A DNA stretch of 28,470 nt, taken from the NCBI GenBank assembly GCA_964587505.1, contig CAZPLD010000005.1, positions 1-28,470 of the forward strand, given 5' to 3'. A program made the position numbers and the translations under genes. A model generated the notes under the pieces. The model did not search any database. It saw only the letters and a list, made by a program, of their open reading frames with translations, and was not told the DNA's origin. Positions 23,599-28,470 of the stretch are shown here, one piece after another. Within the stretch, counting starts at the first letter, position 1. Each line of letters opens with the position of its first letter. The DNA comes from 2-01-FULL-41-26 sp964587505. Lineage in GTDB: Bacteria > Patescibacteriota > Minisyncoccia > 2-02-FULL-40-12 > GWA2-44-9.

Positions 23599-23904
23599 AT
23601 GCTTACCGACAAAGAGGTCAAACATATCGCCAGCTTGGCGAGGATAAAAATAACCGAGAAAGAAGAAAAGAGTCTTAAAAAAGACCTTTCTTCGATTTTG
23701 GAATATATAGATAAGTTAAATGAAGTTGATACCGAAAAAGTTGAGCCACTATATCAGACAACTGGGCTGGTTGATTCATTCCGAGTTGATGAGCCAAGGG
23801 GAGAATTCAAGATGGACGAAAATCTTAATGAAAAATTAATCGGCCAAGCACCTTACAAAGAAGGCAGATTTGTAAAGGTTAAATCTGTTCTCTCGCACAA
23901 ATAA
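23599..23904 (+). CDS. gatC: GatC, Asp/Glu-tRNA amidotransferase subunit C
   Basis: The 101-residue protein has the GatC pattern: LTDKEVKHIASLARIKI, the helix LKKDLSSILEYIDKLNEVDTEKVEP, and LRVDEP-like DSFRVDEPRGE. It wraps around GatA and stabilises the GatCAB complex that turns Glu-tRNA(Gln) and/or Asp-tRNA(Asn) into the amidated forms. gatA follows after four bases. gatB is not in the window. Confidence 0.95.
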   Translation: MLTDKEVKHIASLARIKITEKEEKSLKKDLSSILEYIDKLNEVDTEKVEPLYQTTGLVDSFRVDEPRGEFKMDENLNEKLIGQAPYKEGRFVKVKSVLSHK

Positions 23905-23908
23905 AGAC

Positions 23909-25339
23909 ATGGAATTAGGATTTACAATCAAAGATATCAAAGACGGCCTTCAGAAGGGCCATTTTACGGCTGAAGAAATTTTTAAAAAGTATTCCGACAA
24001 GATTGGGAAGGAAAATAAAAAGCTAAACGCCTACCTGTCGGTCTTCGACCTCCCAAATTCCAAATTCCAAATTCCAAATTCCAAAACAGCGGCTACGCCG
24101 CTGTGGGGCGTTCCCTGCGCAATCAAGGACAACTTACTCATTGAGGGAACTATCACTACCGCGGGCTCCAAGATTTTAAAAAACTATACTTCAGCTTATG
24201 ATGCAACCGTTATCAAGAGACTCCGGAAAATAGGGGCAACATTTTTGGGAAAAACTAATCTTGATGAATTTGCCATGGGTTCTTCCACGGAAAATTCCGC
24301 ATATGGGGTAACTAAAAATCCCCATGACCATACCCGCGTTCCTGGGGGCAGTTCCGGCGGTTCTGCCGCTGCGGTAGCCGCCGACTTGGCTGTTTTTGCA
24401 TTAGGTTCAGATACCGGTGGTTCCATCAGACAACCGGCAAGTTTATGTGGAGTTGTGGGGTTAAAACCCACATATGGCAGAGTCTCCCGCCACGGCCTCA
24501 TTGCTCTGGCCTCATCTCTGGACCAAATAGGCCCTATCACAAAAAATGTTTATGACTCGGCTTTGGTTCTGGGCGCTATAGCCGGCCATGATATTTTTGA
24601 CTCCACAACCGTACCCAGGATGGTGCCCGATTACACGGAAAATCTGAACAAGGACATAAAAAGATTGCGGGTTGGGGTTCCCAAAGAATTTTTTGAAGAA
24701 GGGCTTGAAGAAGAAGTTAACCAAAAAGTTCAGGAATCAATTTCTAAACTTAAAGATCTGGGCTGTGAGATAATAGACATTTCGTTGCCCCATGCCAAAT
24801 ATGCTTTAGCTGCATATTATATAATCGTACCTTGCGAAGCCTCGGCTAATCTGGCAAGGTTTGACGGAATTCGCTATGGCCATTCATCTAAAGAAGCTAA
24901 AACTCTTTTGGATACATATCTTGAATCACGCTCGGAAGGACTCGGCGCTGAACCCAAAAGAAGAATTATGCTCGGAACTTATGCCTTATCCTCGGGTTAT
25001 TACGATGCCTATTATATTAAAGCCCAGAAAATGAGAGCCCTTATCAAAAAAGATTTCGACGACGCATTTAAAAGGGTCGACGTCATTGTCGGGCCGACTT
25101 CGCCCAGCGTAGCTTTTAAAATAGGGGAGAAGGCCTCGGACCCGCTTTCGTTATATCTTTCTGATATTTATACTGTGCCCGTCAACTTAGCCGGTATTCC
25201 TGCTCTATCTTTACCATGCGGTAATGGCCGGGAAAGTAATCTGCCTGTCGGTTTTCAGATCATCGGCCGGCCGTTTGACGAAGAGACTGTTTTGAGGGTA
25301 TCCTACCAGCTCGAACAAACACTGAATCTGACACAATAA
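23909..25339 (+). CDS. gatA: GatA, Glu-tRNA(Gln)/Asp-tRNA(Asn) amidotransferase subunit A
   Basis: The 476-residue amidase has all signature residues: catalytic Lys in PCAIKDN, cis-Ser in PGGSSGGSAAAVAA, nucleophilic Ser in LGSDTGGSIRQPASLCGVVGLKPTYGRVS, and the conserved RFDGIRYG and GTYALSSGYYDAYYIKAQK blocks. It releases ammonia from glutamine for GatB. Between the first helices and PCAIKDN, where other GatA proteins have a variable linker, it contains FDLPNSKFQIPNSKTAATP, encoded by a heptanucleotide tandem repeat and a small palindrome (24053-24104). This lies away from the active site and should be tolerated. The stop overlaps the next gene by one base. Confidence 0.97.
   Translation: MELGFTIKDIKDGLQKGHFTAEEIFKKYSDKIGKENKKLNAYLSVFDLPNSKFQIPNSKTAATPLWGVPCAIKDNLLIEGTITTAGSKILKNYTSAYDATVIKRLRKIGATFLGKTNLDEFAMGSSTENSAYGVTKNPHDHTRVPGGSSGGSAAAVAADLAVFALGSDTGGSIRQPASLCGVVGLKPTYGRVSRHGLIALASSLDQIGPITKNVYDSALVLGAIAGHDIFDSTTVPRMVPDYTENLNKDIKRLRVGVPKEFFEEGLEEEVNQKVQESISKLKDLGCEIIDISLPHAKYALAAYYIIVPCEASANLARFDGIRYGHSSKEAKTLLDTYLESRSEGLGAEPKRRIMLGTYALSSGYYDAYYIKAQKMRALIKKDFDDAFKRVDVIVGPTSPSVAFKIGEKASDPLSLYLSDIYTVPVNLAGIPALSLPCGNGRESNLPVGFQIIGRPFDEETVLRVSYQLEQTLNLTQ
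24053..24104 (+). repeat. Heptanucleotide tandem repeat plus palindrome inside gatA
   Basis: Four copies of CCAAATT (24053-24080) and a partial fifth are followed directly by ACAGCGGC-TAC-GCCGCTGT (24086-24104), a perfect eight-base stem with a three-base loop. The segment is in frame in a linker of GatA. Confidence 0.85.
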
Positions 25340-25929
25340 TGCCTATTTATGACAACAACTTAATACAAAGTACAATCGGAAATTTATACCAAGTTCCTGA
25401 TTTTAAGATCGGTAATTATTCACTTGCCCAAATTTTGGATTATCTGCCGGGGTTCGGGCCTGACGAAACCTGGAATATCGTAAAATTAGTTCTTACAGTG
25501 TTCAGTGTCTTGCTGGGAATTTTGCTTGTCATAGTGGTAGTAAAAATAAATAAACTAATTGCCATAAAAGTAAATCTGGCCAAGGAGCTCCTGCCGCCTC
25601 AATCTGCCACGTCGGGATCAAATGCCCGCTGGGATGAAATTGAAAGACACATTAACTCCACCCGCGAAGCCGAATGGAAATTCGCAGTCATTGAAGCCGA
25701 TAAATTAGTTGATGAACTATTAAAAGGAGCTGGGTTCCCCGGAGACACAATGGGGGACCGGTTGATGAACATCCAGCCCGGACAACTGATAACTCTTCAA
25801 AATCTTTGGGAAGCACACAAAATCAGGAACCGTCTTGTTCACGACACCAATTACTTTCTGCGTTATACCGAAGCCAAACGGGCAGTCGGTCTCTATGAGA
25901 AAACTCTAAAAGAATTGCAGGCGCTGTAA
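25339..25929 (+). CDS. Membrane-anchored protein with a HEPN-like C-terminal domain
   Basis: The 196-residue product has a membrane helix at about 46-68, then a cytoplasmic, helical region with AEWKFAVIEADKLVDELLKGAGF and LWEAHKIRNRLVHDTNYFLRYTEAKRAVGLYEKTLKEL. R163-x4-H168 (RNRLVH) plus the helices on both sides fits the RX4-6H signature of HEPN domains, many of which are RNases. Proteins of this layout seem common in CPR genomes near housekeeping genes. No nucleotidyltransferase partner is adjacent, and the gene is coupled to gatA (TAATG), so it may be a housekeeping RNA-binding protein and not a toxin. Function not established. Confidence 0.65.
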   Translation: MPIYDNNLIQSTIGNLYQVPDFKIGNYSLAQILDYLPGFGPDETWNIVKLVLTVFSVLLGILLVIVVVKINKLIAIKVNLAKELLPPQSATSGSNARWDEIERHINSTREAEWKFAVIEADKLVDELLKGAGFPGDTMGDRLMNIQPGQLITLQNLWEAHKIRNRLVHDTNYFLRYTEAKRAVGLYEKTLKELQAL

Positions 25930-25965
25930 AACATAAAACCCCCAGATCTGGGAGTTTTATGTTTT
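25928..25965. terminator. Bidirectional terminator between convergent units
   Basis: AAAACATAAAAC (25928-25939) pairs with GTTTTATGTTTT (25954-25965), and the centre CCCAGATCTGGG (25941-25952) is itself palindromic. With A and T tails on the two sides it can end transcription from gatA on the plus strand and from the Nudix gene on the minus strand. Confidence 0.85.
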
Positions 25966-26006
25966 AGATGTGAACCTCGTCCGAGCCAGTTGGAACCAAA
26001 TTATGA

Positions 26007-26507
26007 TTATGCTGAAAGACTTTTCAAACATAACTCAAGCGTTACCTTAAATCCTCCACAATATTTCTTATCATCGTCATCGTTTTTCATGTCGTCCCAA
26101 ATTTCCATTGGGTTAGCCCAAAAAACTTCTTCAACCTCGTTTGGATCTAATTTACCAGGATTTGTTTTGCACATAAAAACCTTAAATCTGTGCCGAACTT
26201 TCTTGCCGTCCTCGTTTGAGCTACAATTACCAATTTCCTGCAAACCAACCCCACTCACACCAAGTTCTTCTTCCAGTTCTCTTGTGGCGGCTTCAACGTA
26301 AGATTCGCCCACGTCAACATGTCCTGCCGCTGAATGATCAAGTCTACCATCAGTTCTTTTTTGAATTAGGATTTGATTAGTATCATTAGTGAGGTACACA
26401 ACGGAAATTCTGTGCAGTAGTCCTTCTTGATGTGCTTTTATAAGAGAAACTTCTCTTAAAGCATTATCGTTATCGTCTATCCAAATTACATTTTTATTTA
26501 TAGACAT
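26007..26507 (-). CDS. Nudix hydrolase, IPP-isomerase-like subgroup
   Basis: From the ATG at 26507 the product is 166 residues, MSINKNVIWIDDND. The Nudix box G-x5-E-x7-REUxEExGU is complete: G62 HVDVGE68 ... R76 ELEEELGV84. KAHQEGLLHRISVVYL and ILIQKRTDGRLDHSAAGHVDVGE resemble the branch that includes isopentenyl diphosphate isomerase and related pyrophosphohydrolases; which substrate it uses is unknown. A longer frame upstream runs through the 205-bp repeat and is not part of the gene. TCTAAT on the minus strand (26514-26519) lies six bases before this ATG, consistent with a leaderless start. Confidence 0.88.
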   Translation of the reverse strand: MSINKNVIWIDDNDNALREVSLIKAHQEGLLHRISVVYLTNDTNQILIQKRTDGRLDHSAAGHVDVGESYVEAATRELEEELGVSGVGLQEIGNCSSNEDGKKVRHRFKVFMCKTNPGKLDPNEVEEVFWANPMEIWDDMKNDDDDKKYCGGFKVTLELCLKSLSA

Positions 26508-26513
26508 ATGCAG

Positions 26514-26519
26514 ATTAGA
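26514..26519 (-). promoter_or_regulatory. Candidate -10 box of the Nudix gene
   Basis: TCTAAT on the minus strand, followed by six bases and the ATG at 26507, repeats the spacing seen at other starts in this window. The -35 region is not clear. Confidence 0.35.
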
Positions 26520-26537
26520 GTAGTTTGTTGTGGATTT

Positions 26538-26742
26538 TGGTGGTGTTTGTTTGAAAAAGTCAGAACCCATTTTGCAGAAAATCCCAACGAATGAAACTGA
26601 AACAATGCGGACTCGGCGGGGCAAACTATTTTTCTGGGGCTTTGGGTTTGCCCCGCCTCGACTGATTTCCCGCCCGCAGGAGGGGTCTGGGGAGGAATGC
26701 GGGCGGGTTTCGGACTGGGGGTTTTCGGAAATTCGGCGACTA
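26538..26742 (+). repeat. 205-bp perfect inverted repeat, left copy
   Basis: Bases 26538-26742 are the exact reverse complement of 28217-28421. The copy is GC-rich in an AT-rich setting. It contains two hairpins in a row: GGCGGGGCAAAC (26615-26626) with GTTTGCCCCGCC (26646-26657), and CCCGCCCGCA (26669-26678) with TGCGGGCGGG (26698-26707); both loops are 19 bases. Open frames cross it on both strands but lack any protein-like features. It separates the metalloprotease gene from the Nudix gene. Confidence 0.92.
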
Positions 26743-26757
26743 ATTTCAAATCAACGC

Positions 26758-27927
26758 TTATATTCTAACCGAAAATTTTGCTAAAACAAATCTTTCAAAA
26801 TTTTCGGTTTCCTTATCTGGACGATTTGAATATTCTTGGTAGATTTCAAAAATCAAATCTCTTAATTGGTTCCTCTCAAATCGTTCAAAATATTCTTGAG
26901 ATTTATTTTTGAAATCTTCAATAGTGACTATTCCAAACTCATCACACCTTGCTTTGAAGTTCTTACTTTGGGATAATTCTTTTTGAAACTGATCTTCACT
27001 AATACTAGAAATTTTTTGCACAAAACTTTCATATGTTTGTGGCTCCCTTCCTTTTTTAAGAACATCATTGTAGGTTCTTATAAATTCCTCGCACAATAAA
27101 CTATAAAATCCTTCGCCATAATCTTGTTTTAATTTTATGCTTGCCAGTTGCGATATTTTTTCTTTCTGTTCCTCTGTTAATTGTTGCGACAGTCTATCAA
27201 CAATTGGATTTATCATGCCATGAGAAAATTCGTGATCTTGATTATCAACATTATCAATATGAGATATTATTATTTGTTCACCCAGAAAAGCAGAAAAATT
27301 TCTGCCGGAATTTACTCTGTAAAGAGGATCTGTTGGAACAAAACTTAATTTTTGTACATTTGTAGTTCTTGAATCTGGCTTGAAAAAATCAATTAAATTC
27401 TCAATCCTTTTTCTTGTTTCTCCCAGTCTTTTTAAACGTTCATTTTTGTCTCGTTCTATTTCCGCGGTAAATTTTTCTGCTAATGGCGACAAAGAAAAGG
27501 ATTGATCAAAAGATTCTAAAACAGCCAAAAACTTTTGATAAATTTCCTGCGGATTTTTTACATGGGGTTTATATTTCGCCGCCATTTCAAAAACACCTTC
27601 TGCTCTTTCTGGGTGTTGATATGTTAGTGCTAGGTTATAAAGTGTTTCTTCATCTACGCCTTGATCGTGAAATTCACGAATAGTTTTTAAAATGTCAGGG
27701 CTTAATGGATTAGCCCTAAAATATTCGGTTGTTTCTTTTGCTAACGGGGTTTCGGTTTCTCCCCATTCTTGATTTTCTGCTTTCAACAATAGAGAAAACA
27801 GTTGAGCACCTCTTTCCTCCTGTATACTAATTTCGGGAGTTTTCATAACTTCAAAAGTCGCCTCCTTTTTCTCTGGCTCTTTGGGTTTTTCCATATTTGG
27901 ATGAAATTTTGGTTCAAAATTTTCCAT
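26758..27927 (-). CDS. Putative zinc metalloprotease (DUF4932-like) downstream of an XRE regulator
   Basis: The 389-residue soluble protein has no signal peptide. Residues 1-40 are charged and proline-rich. Residues 231-243 read DHEFSHGMINPIV, giving H232-E233-x-x-H236, the zincin motif, with Asn-Pro just after it, and LLCEEFIRTYND at 278-288 can supply a glutamate ligand. The HEFSH-x3-NP and EE-x-x-R combination resembles DUF4932-type putative metalloproteases. A regulator gene lies four bases upstream in the same direction, a context similar to ImmR-ImmA pairs where the protease removes the repressor, but this protein is larger and not clearly of the ImmA/IrrE family. The unit is flanked by 205-bp inverted repeats. 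Confidence 0.68.
   Translation of the reverse strand: MENFEPKFHPNMEKPKEPEKKEATFEVMKTPEISIQEERGAQLFSLLLKAENQEWGETETPLAKETTEYFRANPLSPDILKTIREFHDQGVDEETLYNLALTYQHPERAEGVFEMAAKYKPHVKNPQEIYQKFLAVLESFDQSFSLSPLAEKFTAEIERDKNERLKRLGETRKRIENLIDFFKPDSRTTNVQKLSFVPTDPLYRVNSGRNFSAFLGEQIIISHIDNVDNQDHEFSHGMINPIVDRLSQQLTEEQKEKISQLASIKLKQDYGEGFYSLLCEEFIRTYNDVLKKGREPQTYESFVQKISSISEDQFQKELSQSKNFKARCDEFGIVTIEDFKNKSQEYFERFERNQLRDLIFEIYQEYSNRPDKETENFERFVLAKFSVRI
26767..26809. repeat. 14-bp inverted repeat at the 3' end of the metalloprotease gene
   Basis: AACCGAAAATTTTG (26767-26780) is the exact reverse complement of CAAAATTTTCGGTT (26796-26809), with a 15-base loop. It lies within the last coding residues, so the mRNA can fold there. 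There is no T run, so it is not a classical terminator. Confidence 0.7.
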
Positions 27928-27931
27928 AAAA

Positions 27932-28135
27932 TTATTTTATCAATTCCTCAATATCAACACTAAGAGCTTTGGCGATTTTGCTCACAACAAATACAGAGGG
28001 TTTTTTAATAACGCCAGTTTCAACCTTGGTAAGCGTTGTGTAAGGAACATTTGCCTTACGAGCAAAATCGTCTTGCGAAAGACCAAGTTTTGTTCGTAGT
28101 TTCTTTATTTTTTGTCCTAATTGATTACTTTCCAT
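27932..28135 (-). CDS. XRE-family helix-turn-helix regulator
   Basis: The 67-residue protein is a single HTH_3 domain: LGQKIKKLRTKLGLSQDDFARKANVPYTTLTKVETGVIKKPS...KIAKALSVDIEELIK, with the recognition helix around PYTTLTKVE. Such small proteins repress their own promoter in phages, plasmids, integrative elements and toxin-antitoxin units. It starts the minus-strand operon, four bases before the putative metalloprotease. Upstream lies a paired inverted motif that is a likely operator. Confidence 0.93.
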   Translation of the reverse strand: MESNQLGQKIKKLRTKLGLSQDDFARKANVPYTTLTKVETGVIKKPSVFVVSKIAKALSVDIEELIK

Positions 28136-28146
28136 ATATTGATAAC

Positions 28147-28181
28147 ATAATACTGTTGCTTGTTTTTACTTGCAGTATTAT
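28147..28181 (-). promoter_or_regulatory. Candidate operator/promoter of the XRE gene
   Basis: ATAATACTG (28147-28155) and CAGTATTAT (28173-28181) are perfect nine-base inverted arms, 17 bases apart (26 bases centre to centre). Read on the minus strand the arm nearest the gene supplies TATTAT as a -10 box, 11 bases before the ATG. A dimeric XRE protein bound here would cover the promoter. The rest of the gap to 28216 shows no gene. Confidence 0.5.
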
Positions 28182-28216
28182 AATAACAAATATGAGAGTA
28201 TTATTCAATGATTTTG

Positions 28217-28421
28217 TAGTCGCCGAATTTCCGAAAACCCCCAGTCCGAAACCCGCCCGCATTCCTCCCCAGACCCCTCCTGCGGGCGGGAAATCAGTCG
28301 AGGCGGGGCAAACCCAAAGCCCCAGAAAAATAGTTTGCCCCGCCGAGTCCGCATTGTTTCAGTTTCATTCGTTGGGATTTTCTGCAAAATGGGTTCTGAC
28401 TTTTTCAAACAAACACCACCA
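28217..28421 (-). repeat. 205-bp perfect inverted repeat, right copy
   Basis: Exact reverse complement of 26538-26742, with the same two 19-base-loop hairpins. Together the copies bound a 1474-base AT-rich segment holding only the XRE and metalloprotease genes. Beyond it, to 28470, the sequence contains a GGGGC-TTC-GCCCC hairpin (28449-28461) and no recognisable gene. Confidence 0.92.
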
Positions 28422-28470
28422 TTCCGAATTTGTTAAAGAAGTTGCCTCGGGGCTTCGCCCCTCGGCATTG

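Noticed and set aside
26508..26624. Longer N-terminus for the Nudix protein
   Set aside because: The extension runs into the 205-bp repeat; the ATG at 26507 has a -10-like box at the right distance and gives the usual length.
26530..26784. Open reading frames across the 205-bp repeat on both strands
   Set aside because: They owe their length to GC-rich repeat sequence, overlap hairpins, and have no initiation signals or recognisable protein features.
26758..27927. Classical ImmA/IrrE protease
   Set aside because: Too long, and the sequence around HExxH (HEFSHGMINP) fits DUF4932-like proteins better; only the gene context is similar.
28444..28466. Terminator at the window end
   Set aside because: The GC hairpin has mismatches in the outer stem and no T run before the window stops.

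Overview
The window looks like a chromosomal piece of a Patescibacteria (Candidate Phyla Radiation) bacterium, most likely of the Parcubacteria/Paceibacteria side. This is inference from: a compact AT-rich layout with many ATGA/TAATG overlaps; a type IV pilus cluster without a secretin (monoderm style); several promoters placed so that mRNAs would be leaderless, and few Shine-Dalgarno sites; and small membrane proteins sharing a short N-terminal module that I associate with this group. TGA is used as a stop, so the code is standard (no sign of TGA recoding). I found no rRNA, tRNA or CRISPR array.

Layout. 1-294 (minus): start of a ComF-like gene, cut by the window edge. 331-1422: pilM. 1443-11053: an accessory island of about 9.6 kb that separates pilM from pilN, which usually sit side by side. 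It holds six intact genes and two broken copies sharing a ~42-residue N-terminal module fused to different membrane or extracytoplasmic domains (one is an FGE/SUMF1-fold domain without the catalytic cysteines), an MntA-HepT type toxin-antitoxin pair, a 782-residue secreted putative zinc protease and a surface-anchored protein. 11101-21515: the rest of the pilus system: pilN, pilO, a small third membrane protein, pilB, pilT, pilC, a major-type prepilin, prepilin peptidase, a DUF4430-like protein, a 527-residue chimeric prepilin (Thr-Pro linker, InlB-like repeat, glycine-rich tail) and three minor prepilin-like proteins. 21591-25929: ligA, gatC, gatA and a membrane-anchored HEPN-like protein, closed by a terminator. 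26007-28421 (minus): an XRE regulator, a HExxH protein of DUF4932-like appearance and a Nudix hydrolase. The first two lie between two perfect 205-bp inverted repeats that each contain two strong hairpins.

How the parts may work together. The pil genes suffice for a monoderm type IV pilus: PilM/N/O platform, PilC, PilB extension and PilT retraction motors, PilD processing, one major and several minor pilins. The chimeric prepilin is a good candidate for a tip adhesin. The module-bearing proteins share an N-terminal, probably cytoplasmic, helical module and vary in what follows, so they may dock different surface functions to one partner; this is inference. Short repeats have entered coding sequences twice (prepilin leader and gatA linker). 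The XRE/metalloprotease pair between 205-bp inverted repeats is the best candidate for an undescribed mobile or switchable unit.
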